Positions 35,901 through 41,643 of a stretch of DNA of 64,000 nt are shown one piece after another. A model generated the notes under the pieces. It had not been told where the DNA came from. It did no database searches and worked only from the letters and a program-made list of their open reading frames with translations. Positions within the stretch are counted from its first letter, which is position 1. Each line of letters begins with the position of its first letter. The stretch is from Loripinus fragilis (taxonomy: Eukaryota; Mollusca; Bivalvia; Lucinida; Lucinidae). The position numbers and the translations under genes were made by a program. The stretch is from NCBI GenBank assembly GCA_964019695.1, contig OZ026524.1, positions 22,031,656 to 22,095,655 of the forward strand, read 5' to 3'.

Positions 35901-38263
35901 CATATGCTGCACCAAATAAAGGCACCACAATTTTATACTGATTTCGGTCTCCAAAGCCAGTGTTGAATGCTCTTGTAAATGGTAAAATTCAAGGACTTTT
36001 CAAGTACTTTTTGTGTTTTTCAAGTACTTTTCAAGGCAAATTTAATTTTCAAGGACTTTTCGAGACAGTCCTGTAAATTCAAGAACTTTTTAAGCCTGTT
36101 CTAACCCTGTGATCCGTCACCGTTCCGGCGATTCTTCTCAACATGAATTTCATTGATCAGAGCATTGTGGCTTGTACCCAATTGAATATCTGCATGGATG
36201 AAAGTTCAAAATTTCCAAAGTCCCGAACTTTCGAAATTTCAGTAAAAAAACTTGCAGTATGCCCACTAAATATCCACAATTTCAAGATTAAATGGTCAAC
36301 TGTCCTAATAGAAAGACCGAAAATAAATCAGAGAAGCTAATATAATCTCCTTCAGGGCATTTTTCACCATTTTGGGACAATGACCCATACCCCTGGGATT
36401 GGGAATTTTAGCGCGAAAATGCCAAAAATTGGGAATTTTTTAGTGCTTTTAGTCATATATTCATCTGAATATTGCTGTAGTGTTAACTTATAATCACCAT
36501 TGCATGATGTATTATATGATACTGTGCATTGTTGAATATTGGACAGGTTTAAGCCAACTTTTACCATGATAAAAATGATGATTTTTCTTCGAATTTTTTT
36601 CTGATTTGAAATTGGGAACTTTCCTCCATAAATTGGGAAAAAAAAGATACTTTTTGGCATTGGGAATATAGCCCAATAACAGCTATAGAATTGGCCAAAA
36701 ATAAGCGCTGTCCTTAATTCAGTATTTTGAGGATGACACTGTGGAAAGTCATCCTTAAAATCCTGAATTCAGGAATAATCCTGAAAACTTTCACACATGT
36801 ACCTGTGTGATGGTAAAGATTAATAGACTACTCTCAAATAATTGAGCATTGCCTTGCATGAACGTCCTTCATATAAATTTGGTGTACTCACAACATCATT
36901 GATTTAAACCCATAAAGATATTTAGTGTAATTGGATCTACGTAAAATTGCTCAGGAGTATAATTGCATCAATGTGTAAATGTCAACATTTGTAACTTTGC
37001 TATTTTGGTCAGATTTTCATGAAAAGTTCACCAAACTGCAGACTCTAAGGAATTGGGAATGCTTTTCATTATTTTGGGAAGTTTTTGCTCATTTTTAGAT
37101 TGGGAAGGACAGATATTCAGCCCAGGAAAATCCCTGAACATATATATAAATTGATGGGTAAGAAAATAAATATCAAAAGTGGGTTACCTTCAGCAACAGA
37201 GGCCACTGTGATGTGTCTAATTTCTCCACCTCAGATGAGGGCTTCAAGATGAAAGAGGATGAGTGCTGAACCTCCTGTAAGCAAACAAGTAACACATACA
37301 ATATGCTTGAAATTACAACAATTCTCACATTTTCACATTTTAACTCTTCTGTCAATTAACACAATTGAACTATTACCTTCTGTGTGTCATCTGCTGTTCC
37401 CTTTAAATATTCATCATATCATATCAATCGTATTTTTGATAAACATGCAGGTGCAGGGGCATCATCCACATCAGTGGGCCCCTTTCAAGTAACTGGCTAG
37501 CTGCACGCATAGCAGATCTCACACCTGATCTCCAGGTGCCCCTTTCTTGAGGGTCAACTGTCGTGAGCTTCCACTCACGGCTGTCTCCGTCAGTTTCTTC
37601 CATGTTAGCTTGGACCTCCCTGCCCCCCGCCTGCCATCAATCTGTATATCACATGCTGTTCTGGTACTGTAGCAAACAGTGTGGACCCAGTTAGACTGCT
37701 CCTGTAGTTAAGAGTGCATAGCAGAAAAATAATTTCCTAGTTTCTCAACCAAAATATGTAAGAATCATCTCAATGAGACGTGTTCTTTTGAACACCAAAA
37801 ACATATGTTAAAACTGATGGGTAAGAAAACGTTAACTTTTTTACGCTCAAATTTTGTTGAGCTAAACCTGTGAACACTTAAAATCAACAATTTTTCACTC
37901 TGCTGTGAATGACAGACACTTTTCAGGAATCTGAGGACATTTTCCTGAATTTTCCTTAATGTCGCATATTTCACAATAAATGTTGTAAATATCATTACAA
38001 AATGCACTAACACAAAAGTGACAAGGTGAGCTCAATATCACCTAGTATGGTACCCTCTATCCCTCCCAAAGGCATAGCTCTGAGAGCTTTACTTCCAGCT
38101 TTAAGCATTATATTCCCCAGCTTTCAATTTGCATAATCTGTTTTGAGACAAAAATCCTGAATTTAGGAATAATTTTGACGAGCTATCTATGACTAAGCTA
38201 TTATAACTGTGTAAACACTTACAGCAACATCAACTCCCTTGCTTTTCTTCTTTTTGCTACTAC
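7694..38263 (-). CDS. DKC1: Dyskerin (H/ACA RNP pseudouridine synthase), gene span, nine coding exons
   Basis: Dyskerin (Cbf5/NAP57) is the catalytic subunit of nucleolar and Cajal-body H/ACA RNPs. It converts uridine to pseudouridine in rRNA and snRNA and stabilises telomerase RNA. Nine minus-strand exons were joined by eye: 38223-38263, 37188-37274, 35253-35344, 23561-23810, 21580-21706, 16568-16698, 10860-11003, 8971-9091 and 7694-7812. All junctions are GT/AG with matching phase, giving 370 residues without a stop. In order they carry a Lys-rich N-terminus, the DKCLD motif [12 protein letters not shown], TruB motif I ([14 protein letters not shown], with the catalytic Asp), the GTYIRT segment and the PUA domain ([19 protein letters not shown]). 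Against vertebrate dyskerin (514 aa) it lacks only the first few residues and the C-terminal tail of about 140 residues, which is presumably left of the window. No inactivating change is visible, so it is very likely a live gene. Confidence 0.96.
7992..8751. mobile_element. hAT-like non-autonomous element (TAGGGCTGCCACG family)
   Basis: The left end TATGGCTGCCACGTTTACG and right end GTAAACGTGGCAGCCCTA are inverted repeats. The element is a diverged copy of 19868-20665, which has an 8-bp TSD. It is inserted in a SINE (7940-8860), between CAGTCATG and CATGACATG, with only CATG shared by the flanks. The open frame inside is matched at the nucleotide level across the whole element and is not regarded as a gene. 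Confidence 0.7.
8971..9091 (-). CDS. DKC1: DKC1 coding exon, PUA domain first half
   Basis: This 121-nt exon encodes [20 protein letters not shown] and [20 protein letters not shown] plus one base. The splice sites are TTTCAG and GTAGGC. It is the PUA domain that binds the H/ACA lower stem and ACA box (family knowledge). Confidence 0.96.
9306..10131 (+). pseudogene. Penelope-like (YLDD) reverse transcriptase remnant
   Basis: Starting from about 9310 the plus strand reads [16 protein letters not shown], the RT palm block preceding the catalytic motif. After a frameshift near 9355 it continues [17 protein letters not shown] and [10 protein letters not shown], with the YLDD catalytic pair. A stop near 9566 separates this from a 186-codon frame with [23 protein letters not shown] and [10 protein letters not shown], a block that accompanies this RT type. 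GTN/YLDD-type RTs of this kind resemble Penelope-like elements; the exact clade is not certain. The 5' RT motifs are missing, so it is 5'-truncated and dead. It lies in a DKC1 intron, antisense to that gene. Confidence 0.65.
10132..10690 (+). repeat. 3' region of the YLDD retroelement
   Basis: Non-coding continuation of the element above. It starts with GCCGGTGGGTCGG and ends near ATTCCTGATCTTTGCACCC (10624). The last 60 bases recur inverted at about 4723-4800, and the final phrase recurs at 60954-60982, so this is a dispersed 3' sequence. Confidence 0.5.
10860..11003 (-). CDS. DKC1: DKC1 coding exon, MHDVLDAQW block
   Basis: This 144-nt phase-0 exon of 48 codons runs from [20 protein letters not shown] to KRVVVKDSA. 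The acceptor is TTTCAG and the donor GTAAGT. It links the catalytic domain to the PUA domain and closely matches the vertebrate [10 protein letters not shown]...SHKRLVMKDSA block. Confidence 0.96.
11125..11205. repeat. Short palindromic repeat (CAGTTTGGATCCAGATCAGG)
   Basis: A near-palindrome in which AGTTTGGATCCAGATCAGGC is followed by its inverse GGCCAGATCTGGGTCCAAACT. Copies lie at 33010-33070 and 35750-35830, with half copies at 22933-22958 and 49912-49934. It is probably a tiny MITE (miniature inverted-repeat element). Confidence 0.6.
11384..12570. mobile_element. TIR element, CAGGGTTCCCAC ends, TSD TCTTAG
   Basis: CAGGGTTCCCAC at 11384 and GTGGGAACCCTG at 12570 are flanked by 6-bp duplications TCTTAG (11378-11383, 12571-12576). 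It is the same terminal family as 3765-5359. It contains TTCCATGATTTTTCC repeats near both ends, a large hairpin at 12388-12470, and a nested hAT-like element at 11573-12356. There is no transposase frame. Confidence 0.85.
11573..12356. mobile_element. hAT-like element, TAGGGCTGGC ends, 8-bp TSD CCATGCAT
   Basis: TAGGGCTGGC at 11573 and GCCAGCCCTA at 12356, with perfect 8-bp duplications CCATGCAT at 11565-11572 and 12357-12364. The 8-bp TSD and termini fit the hAT superfamily. Subterminal TAATCGAAATATCG on the left mirrors CGATTATCGATTA on the right. It is non-coding. Confidence 0.88.
12924..15990. repeat. 165-bp tandem repeat array (satellite-like)
   Basis: The phrase AGTCTGTTTATAGTGCAAG recurs at 12926, 13076, 13241, 13406 and 13571. 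After a TE insertion it recurs at 14855, 15020, 15185, 15350, 15506, 15666, 15831 and 15942, so the period is mostly exactly 165 bp. Each unit has a hairpin (GAGATTAAAAACTAAC / GTTAGTTTGATCTC). The first block is nearly identical unit to unit; the last units diverge and shorten. Arrays of about 160-bp core repeats are known in bivalve pearl and Helitron-type elements; that link is inference. Confidence 0.92.
13733..14848. mobile_element. TIR element, CAGGGTTTTACA ends, TSD GTTAAT
   Basis: CAGGGTTTTACA (13733) and TGTAAAACCCTG (14848) with TSD GTTAAT at 13727-13732 and 14849-14854, splitting a unit of the 165-bp array. It shares GGTCAGTAATTTTGAGGGCC and AGCAGAGCGGACCTGAGAG segments with 17330-18050. 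No transposase is seen. Confidence 0.85.
15991..16560. repeat. Repeat-derived intron segment with foldback half copy
   Basis: No gene is seen. Bases 16465-16556 match one half of the foldback element family (ACAGTTCTTTTGAG ... CTCTTATCTGGAGGCCTG). The rest, including a GAGAG-rich patch at 16243-16270, is not recognised. Confidence 0.5.
16568..16698 (-). CDS. DKC1: DKC1 coding exon, TruB motif with GTYIRT
   Basis: This exon has no long open frame and was found by looking for the block missing between the flanking exons. It is 131 nt: two bases finish the Gly codon, then [40 protein letters not shown] and SEK. The splice sites are TATCCAG and GTAAGA. GTYIRT and RRVRSG are conserved RNA- and active-site-proximal motifs of TruB/dyskerin. 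Confidence 0.96.
16867..16918. repeat. Perfect 22-bp stem hairpin
   Basis: Arms 16867-16888 and 16897-16918 are exact inverse complements (core GCTCTGAAAATGACC) around an 8-base spacer. It is preceded by AAAT repeats. It lies in a DKC1 intron. Confidence 0.9.
17330..18055. repeat. TIR-like element related to 13733-14848
   Basis: The left CAGTGTTGTTCCCAG (about 17336) mirrors the right GGGACAACACTG (about 18049). Two internal blocks match 13733-14848: AGAGCCATGTTTGACCCCC, and AGCAGAGCGGACCTGAGAG with the following CATGGTATTTTA. The exact boundaries and target duplication are unclear. There is a local 26-base duplication at 17697-17744 (CACCTAAATAATATCCATGC). Confidence 0.5.
18168..18350. repeat. 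Foldback MITE copy
   Basis: A long imperfect hairpin containing TTATAAGAGTGTGC on the left, TCTCAATGAGACAGTTCTTT in the middle, and GAGCACCCACAACCCATG. It belongs to the family also seen at 30706-30820, 32021-32205, 37700-37860 and 49975-50157. Confidence 0.6.
18360..18520 (-). repeat. tRNA-derived SINE (CTGGGTTGATCC type)
   Basis: On the minus strand it begins GGGAGTGCAGTGATGCAG, an A-box-like stretch, and carries a degraded B box (GCTAGTTCCACTC). It is a relative of the SINE at 21091-21288. Confidence 0.65.
18660..18910. repeat. Small hairpin element (TGAAAGTTCAAAATTTCC type)
   Basis: TGAAAGTTCAAAATTTCC on the left and AAAACTTTCA on the right are short inverted ends. A perfect 21-bp stem (18826-18846 with 18851-18871, loop TATG) occupies the right half. 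A diverged copy lies at 36190-36800 and a fragment at 11235-11310. Confidence 0.6.
18973..20953. mobile_element. hAT-like element, TAGTGATGGGC ends, 8-bp TSD GGCACAAC
   Basis: TAGTGATGGGC at 18973 and GCCCATCACTA at 20953 are perfect inverted ends, with 8-bp duplications GGCACAAC (18965-18972, 20954-20961). Subterminal AATCGAT-type motifs occur on both sides. It carries a nested hAT-like element (19868-20665), so its original length was about 1.2 kb. No transposase coding is visible. Confidence 0.9.
19868..20665. mobile_element. hAT-like element, TAGGGCTGCCACG ends, 8-bp TSD CTGGCAGC
   Basis: TAGGGCTGCCACGTTTAC (19868) and GTAAACGTGGCAGCCCTA (20665) are perfect 18-bp inverted ends, with TSD CTGGCAGC at 19860-19867 and 20666-20673. 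GTAAACG is repeated near both ends. It is a relative of 7992-8751. Confidence 0.92.
21091..21288 (-). repeat. tRNA-derived SINE with 15-bp target duplication
   Basis: On the minus strand the head reads GGGAGCGCAGTGGCTCAGTG, with A-box TGGCTCAGTGG and B-box GGTTCGAACCC, followed by a body containing CTTAGTACTGGTTCAACCCA. Perfect duplications TACATGGATCAATGT lie at 21076-21090 and 21289-21303. The intact pol III boxes and long TSD show retroposition by LINE machinery. It is the reference copy for the degraded SINEs in this window. Confidence 0.93.
21580..21706 (-). CDS. DKC1: DKC1 coding exon, TruB domain continuation
   Basis: This 127-nt exon encodes [20 protein letters not shown] followed by [20 protein letters not shown], then AM and the first base of a Gly codon. 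The acceptor is CTTCAG and the donor GTAAGC. It matches the vertebrate [28 protein letters not shown] block nearly residue for residue. Confidence 0.96.
21775..21954. repeat. Right-end fragment of a CAGGGTTCCCAC element
   Basis: It contains CAGCTAGTTTTCTGGCTAC, repeated TTCCATGATTTTTCC, and ends GTGGGAACCCTG at 21954, matching the right third of 11384-12570. The left end was not found. Confidence 0.6.
22122..22432 (+). repeat. tRNA-derived SINE (second family) with 9-bp TSD
   Basis: The head GCGCAGTCGGTAACGTG resembles a tRNA A box, and GGTCGCGAGTTCGATCCCGG gives a B box. The body has TTCAAGCTTGCCTAGG, and the tail ends in AACAAAACAAACAACAAA. Flanking GCATGTGTT lies at 22113-22121 and 22433-22441. 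Copies on the minus strand lie at 30985-32365 and 34139-34378. Confidence 0.88.
22433..23560. other. DKC1 intron, no gene seen
   Basis: No exon or clear element boundary is visible. A half copy of the GGATCCAAACTG palindrome lies near 22940, and TCGGGTAAGAGG-type AT-rich repeat fragments near 23450. The 63-codon frame near 22700 has no recognisable motif. Confidence 0.4.
23561..23810 (-). CDS. DKC1: DKC1 coding exon, TruB catalytic core
   Basis: This 250-nt exon encodes [20 protein letters not shown] onward through [14 protein letters not shown] and [18 protein letters not shown]. The Asp in GTLDP is the pseudouridine synthase nucleophile of the TruB family (Asp125 in human). The splice sites are TTTACAG and GTATGG. 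The exon is the strongest single identification of the gene. Relative to vertebrates, IVRLHNAIEGG is replaced by [11 protein letters not shown], a tolerable surface difference. Confidence 0.97.
23956..24336. repeat. Small TIR element with GGTGCAGC palindrome
   Basis: The ends CAGGGTTCATACAGG and CCTGTGCTAACCCTG pair at 12 of 15 positions. An inner near-palindrome TTTGGTGCAGC ... GCTGCACCAAA lies at 24129-24154. It is related to 7256-7655, and its right half recurs at 35880-36109. Confidence 0.65.
25773..28584. repeat. Seven dispersed copies of TGTAGTGTCCGCAACG
   Basis: Copies lie at 25773-25787 (GTAGAGTCCGCAACG), 25935-25950, 25954-25969 (exact), 26289-26304 (exact, minus strand), 27875-27890, 28227-28242 (one change) and 28569-28584 (exact). 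All lie inside the 25195-29121 element. I noticed none elsewhere in the window, though that was not an exhaustive count. Confidence 0.88.
26896..26970. repeat. (TG)n(AG)n microsatellite
   Basis: About 31 TG units followed by six AG units. The minus-strand poly-Thr/His frame over it is an artefact. Confidence 0.98.
29770..30551. mobile_element. TIR element, CAGGGTTTTTT ends, TSD CACAG
   Basis: CAGGGTTTTTTTTGG (29770) and AAAAAACCCTG (30551) with TSD CACAG at 29765-29769 and 30552-30556. Subterminal TTCCCAATT-type phrases occur on both sides, and relatives of these phrases appear near 32400-32660 and 36400-37120. The 110-codon frames inside are not conserved between strands or copies and are not called as genes. 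Confidence 0.85.
30706..30820. repeat. Foldback MITE half copy
   Basis: TCTCATTGAGACGGTTCTTTT then GAGTACCCACAAC and CACTCTTAACTAAGG. It abuts the end of the GGTCACAG repeat. Confidence 0.55.
31022..31914. mobile_element. hAT-type TIR element, CAGGGTTTTCC ends, TSD GTCATG
   Basis: CAGGGTTTTCC (31022) and GGAAAACCCTG (31914), with TSD GTCATG at 31016-31021 and 31915-31920, all inside a SINE. GGGGTCAT motifs repeat near the left end and GTGCGTCA near the right. It carries a short transposase-like N-terminal frame on the minus strand (31386-31610). Confidence 0.85.
31386..31610 (-). pseudogene. hAT transposase N-terminal fragment (TTF/BED-type finger)
   Basis: This 74-codon frame starts [20 protein letters not shown], followed by an acidic and basic low-complexity stretch. 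It then has [20 protein letters not shown], then CHPC, the layout of the TTF/BED-like zinc finger at the start of hAT transposases and ZNF862/KIAA1586-like host proteins (family resemblance recalled, not searched). The frame ends just after the first zinc ligands, and the RNase-H-like DDE domain is absent. It is therefore a leftover of the autonomous parent, or a splice-ready exon captured in a non-autonomous element. Confidence 0.5.
32021..32205. repeat. Foldback MITE inserted in SINE
   Basis: The left end CAGGCCCCTAGATAAGAGTG is mirrored by a degraded right CCTTATCTGGAG. The centre is a hairpin, CTCAAAAGAACCGTCTCATT / GAGAAGGTTCTTTTGAGCAC. Flanks TTGTAATT and ATGTAACT suggest a decayed 8-bp duplication. 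Confidence 0.7.
32834..34447. mobile_element. TIR element, CAGGGCTTACCCTG ends, TSD CCTAC
   Basis: CAGGGCTTACCCTGGC (32834) mirrors GCAGGGTGAGCCCTG (34447), with TSD CCTAC at 32829-32833 and 34448-34452. It contains a GGATCCAAACTG palindrome (33010-33070), AT-rich filler and a SINE (34139-34378). No transposase is seen. Confidence 0.8.
34139..34378 (-). repeat. SINE (22122-22432 family), head missing
   Basis: It is collinear with the reverse complement of 22122-22432 from TTGCTTTACATCCCAAGTCA to GGGACCGGGCCGGGATC, where it stops before the A-box. It lies inside 32834-34447. Confidence 0.8.
34453..35252. other. DKC1 intron, repeat fragments, C/CA run
   Basis: No gene is seen. ATTGCGTA-type phrases (34693-34750) and GTAATTGCATACCAATCGTT (35079) match the dispersed repeat at 2735. 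A poly-C followed by CA repeats lies at 35203-35231, immediately next to the DKC1 exon donor. Confidence 0.6.
35253..35344 (-). CDS. DKC1: DKC1 coding exon, NFDKLN...PIEEYV segment
   Basis: This 92-nt exon encodes [20 protein letters not shown] followed by [10 protein letters not shown] plus two bases of an Arg codon completed by the next exon. The acceptor is preceded by a pyrimidine tract and the donor is GTATGG. It matches the vertebrate NFDKLNVRTTHYTP...REIGDYIRTG block. Confidence 0.94.
35345..37187. repeat. DKC1 intron made of repeat fragments
   Basis: It holds a GGATCCAAACTG palindrome (35750-35830), the right half of the GGTGCAGC element (35880-36109), a copy of the TGAAAGTTCAAAATTTCC hairpin element (36196-36800) and TTGGGAA-rich repeat sequence interrupting it (36360-37125). 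No exon is seen. Confidence 0.6.
37188..37274 (-). CDS. DKC1: DKC1 coding exon, DKCLD region
   Basis: This 87-nt phase-0 exon encodes 29 residues ending [12 protein letters not shown], the hallmark N-terminal DKCLD motif. Its splice sites are TTACAG at the acceptor and GTAACC at the donor. DKCLD packs against the PUA domain in the dyskerin fold and is a hot spot for dyskeratosis mutations in humans (established for the family). Confidence 0.93.
37443..37664 (-). pseudogene. LINE C-terminal fragment
   Basis: The minus strand reads [20 protein letters not shown], then [20 protein letters not shown] and [20 protein letters not shown]. The GR-R-G-R-KLTW...[28 protein letters not shown] string is a recurrent 3' end of a non-LTR ORF2 in invertebrate genomes (recalled, not searched). 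It is a 5'-truncated dead copy inside the DKC1 intron, just upstream (transcriptionally) of exon 37188-37274. Confidence 0.55.
37700..37860. repeat. Foldback MITE copy
   Basis: It contains TTAAGAGTGCATAGC, ATCTCAATGAGACGTGTTCT and GAACACCAAAAACATATG, the same order of motifs as the copy at 32021-32205. Confidence 0.55.
38223..38263 (-). CDS. DKC1: DKC1 coding exon, Lys-rich N-terminus
   Basis: This 41-nt exon encodes [13 protein letters not shown], with two leading bases that complete a codon begun in an upstream exon. It is flanked by TTGCAG and GTAAGT. It matches the basic KKHKKKKE-type nuclear and nucleolar localisation stretch of dyskerin and joins in phase to EVQHSS in the next exon. 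The initiator Met is not in this exon. Confidence 0.8.
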
Positions 38264-39019
38264 CTGCAAGTATAAAATGGTGAGGATTGAATAAAATATA
38301 GTGGAATCATGCATAGGTCAAGTTAAGTGAACACAAGCTTAGATTGGTGTTTTTTTTGATAATTGTAACTCTTAATCCAGAGATGCCAACTCTAAATGGC
38401 CCTCTTCAGGAATATGAAAGGCATTTTCAGGAATATGGAGACATTGTCCGCAATGTCGCATTTTTCGCCATAAAAGTAAAAAATGCACCCACACAAGTTT
38501 CTTGCAAGACAAGCTTCAATATCACCTAATACAGAACCCTCTTCCTCCCTCCAAAATGCATGACAGAGAGCTTAACTTCAACTTCAAGCATAATATTTTC
38601 CGGCCTTCAATTGGCTTCAGTAAGAGCCAAAGATTTGTATAATCTGATGAATTTGTGCATTGGTTAAACAAAAATCAAAGTATGCATTGCTATCATTTGA
38701 AGAGTTCACAATAATTAATGACCATTCAGTCAGGGGTTTTTCGTTCATACCCGGTCAAATTCTATTGATTATTTTCTGCCATAATAAACTTCTTGCTTTG
38801 TACAGCCATATCGAAATAGCGGAACACCTTGTGATTAAATCATCAATCACTCATACAAACTTTCTACTGCAAAGTTTTACCTTCTAAGCCATAAAAGTTT
38901 AGTTTGAACAGAAATTTATAGAGAAAGGATTCAATAGTGCTTCGGTTAGTGGACGTTTTGGGCGTTTTTACACCGAGAAATCACAGCAGGACGTCAAAAA
39001 ATGATATTACAGACGTCAC

Positions 39020-39064
39020 CAGACATTCCCATATTCCTGAGGACGCTCGCTCCCAAAACACGTG
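39020..39064 (-). promoter_or_regulatory. Candidate DKC1 start exon end and promoter E-box
   Basis: On the minus strand an ATG at 39026-39024 opens Met-Ser and then meets a possible donor GTGACG. The single leftover G would complete a Gly codon with the GT that begins exon 38223-38263, giving MSGSSKKKK. A CACGTG E-box lies just upstream at 39059-39064. The surrounding 250 bases are relatively CpG-rich and show no repeat signature. This is inference only: the donor is weak, and a second possible donor (GTAATA) lies six bases downstream in the same phase. Confidence 0.22.
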
Positions 39065-39474
39065 GTGTACGGAGGTTTTGGTTGTCTGCCTGTGATATTT
39101 TCCAACACAGGTAAGCAGGCGTGAGTTGAACAATGAGCGAAGGTGGGCGGTGCTTATTTTGGCGAAAGTGGACTGCTCTTGGAGTTACTGAATCCAATGA
39201 CAGCGTTTCCTCACTCTACCAATATATTTTATTGACCACAGGAACATCTGAAGGATGACCGCGTCTTCACCGGCTATCTGTTAGGTAGGACGCCTTTTCT
39301 GCCGTCATGTTTATAAACGTTTAAAAACGGTAACATTTCTGACTTTCTGTTCATATAATACTCATTCTGTCATTTGAGGGAGAGATAGATTCCATATTAA
39401 TTTTATTCATTGTAGCTGATCAGTAAATGGCCGGTATTTACTCCTTGAAAAATTTGTTACAAAATGAACCTTGT

Positions 39475-40225
39475 CAGGGGACAAGAATATTTCAATATTG
39501 CACTCGCCCTCCAGGACAAGTGACTTACAATTTTCACTCGTCCTGCAAACACATGCACTCGTCCATAAAAATTGTATGCAATAAAGAAAAATGGGGGGGG
39601 GGGGATTTGATGTTTTTGAAGTTCCTTAGGGTTATATCACTGCTAAAATGATACTTAACAACTGCAGTCAGTTTCATAACTGCATACCATACACTGACAA
39701 AAAAAGAAATTTACATTCAATACTCAAGTTTTATGTTGCGACATTCTTTTCTCAAAATCGTGTTTACTTTCCGCTTTTTCTAAAAAACTTTTCGTATGTC
39801 AGACATTTTAGCAGAACCCCCGTTTGACTGGTTAATAAATCTATTATGACCATCAACATTCAGTTATCAAGAAGAAAATTAAATAATTACAACGATACAG
39901 TCTGTCACTATACAAACCTATTTCATTGATTAAAAAGCGCTCCGAAAAAATCAATATTTACTTCGAACAGTCTACAACACTACCGCACATTATACTGCGC
40001 AGCTTTTATTTGCCATTTGCAATCACAACATCCGGTTTCTACTTTCCGAATTGAAAAGAAAAGGTATGTGGTTTGATGTAAACGCTTCCTGCCATTCAGA
40101 AAATGCTAGTTTCACCCGCAGATTTTAGCACTCCTCCTGTAGGACGAGCGCTTTGGGAAGAATCACTCGTCCTTTCTAAAATCCACTCGTAAATAAGAGC
40201 GGACAAGTGGAATTTTTGTCCCTTG
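39475..40225. mobile_element. TIR element, CAGGGGACAAGAAT ends, TSD CTTGT
   Basis: CAGGGGACAAGAAT (39475) mirrors ATTTTTGTCCCTTG (40225) with two mismatches. TSD CTTGT lies at 39470-39474 and 40226-40230. CACTCGTCC motifs are repeated inward from both ends (39538, 39551 and inverse near 40140, 40167), a plausible transposase-binding layout. It is non-coding. Confidence 0.8.
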
Positions 40226-40786
40226 CTTGTAACTGGTGATTGCAAACACTCAAATTGTTTGGCTGTGTGATGTAATTGAACGCATAACATGCGCAGACTT
40301 GTAGATTAGCGACCTGATCCTCTCTTCACTTGTAAATAACCTGTGTGTAACAAGTTTACATCTGCGAGACATAACTGTCATCGGTCACGTACCTGAAGCG
40401 TGTCCACGGGAAAGTAAAAAATAAACACTTGTGTGTGTTGCCTAGCAAATCATTATTCAGATCATAACTGCATGACTATTGTTCTTTTAAAAAGGATGTC
40501 TGCTGATCATGTCCATCGTTATTCTACAGATAGAAACTTCTCAGGTAACAGTGTAGACCCTGATCAGATACTTCATTATGCCCCATCTGATCTGGGTCAG
40601 CACAGTTTCCCAGGGTGCCCTTATAGAGATACCCCCTAAACAATGGGTTATGAAGGAGCCAGGGGAGCTGATAATATAATTCACATACATGGTGGTCATG
40701 GGAGAATGATTTATTAAAAAAAATTTTTTTTTACAAAATTAAAGCTCTGTCTTATTGTATTTGAAATGTTGGTTTTATGATAATAT
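40226..40786. other. Intergenic, no gene seen
   Basis: Upstream of DKC1. GACCCTGATCAG / CTGATCTGGGTC (40556-40605) is a weak inverted pair. Nothing else is recognised. Confidence 0.4.
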
Positions 40787-41412
40787 CAGGTCTGGGGAAT
40801 CTCTGAAACATGCGATCGTAAATTATCGCGTAAATGCGCGATTGCGGACTGCCCATGTAAAGGGAAAATTCAAATCAATCTTAAAGTCATCTGGGGAAAT
40901 AAGTTTGGTGGTCAACTTCTGTTTTGTTTATCATTGTTGGCATTCATATATCGTGCATTCCTGCGACGACCATCACCACATGTCTCGCCTTTTGCGAGTT
41001 GGTGCCCTAGATTCAGAAACATTTCAACACACAAATAAAAGATTACAAATAAATATTCAACCATCAGAACCTCGGCCACAAGTCAATGATAAAATTGATG
41101 TGAAAATGGTAAGAAGAAAACATTACGGGTTTCTGTTAGAAGAGGGTTCAATTTGGTGATTTTTTCAAGAAAATTTCGTTTGTTTACCATTTAGCTTCTC
41201 ATCCCTTGGTCCGAATGCATCTGAAAAAAGATCGATCGAATCAGTGGAAACGGGCCAAAATGATAATTAAACCAATAATCGAATTTCTATCGCTCAGAAC
41301 TACGACACAGTTGTAGGATAACTACATCTGTTAGAAAGTCTGCCAATCTCAAGCGTGGTCGCCCATTTGAATGATAATTTTTATCGCGCGTTTCCAAGAT
41401 TCCCCAGACCTG
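40787..41412. mobile_element. TIR element, CAGGTCTGGGGAATCT ends, TSD AATAT
   Basis: CAGGTCTGGGGAATCT (40787) mirrors AGATTCCCCAGACCTG (41412) perfectly over 16 bases, then imperfectly (CTGAAAC / GTTTCCA). TSD AATAT lies at 40782-40786 and 41413-41417. The 134-codon frame that starts outside the left end and runs into the element is not conserved with anything I recognise and is not called. Confidence 0.88.
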
Positions 41413-41643
41413 AATATGTATAATTTCTATGTGTACAATATTGTACATGAATATATAAAGCCTAAATGAAATTATTAAATTTTGTTGTAACATTTTACAA
41501 AGAAAATAGTGACAAAATCTGAAAAAGTGCCCATTTTAGGTATTTTTTCATCAAAGACCATTTTAATGTTTAGGGTAGGGTTAAAAAAATAGGGTAGGTA
41601 GGCAACAGGAACCACAAATATATTTCATTTAAGCCTAACGATA

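Noticed and set aside
36354..37134. Possible CAGGGCATTTTTC / GGAAAATCCCTG element
   Set aside because: Ends are roughly inverted but flanks show no duplication; left as unresolved repeat sequence.
40755..41159. 134-codon frame
   Set aside because: It starts outside and runs across the left boundary of a TIR element (40787) and matches nothing recognisable; chance is likely.
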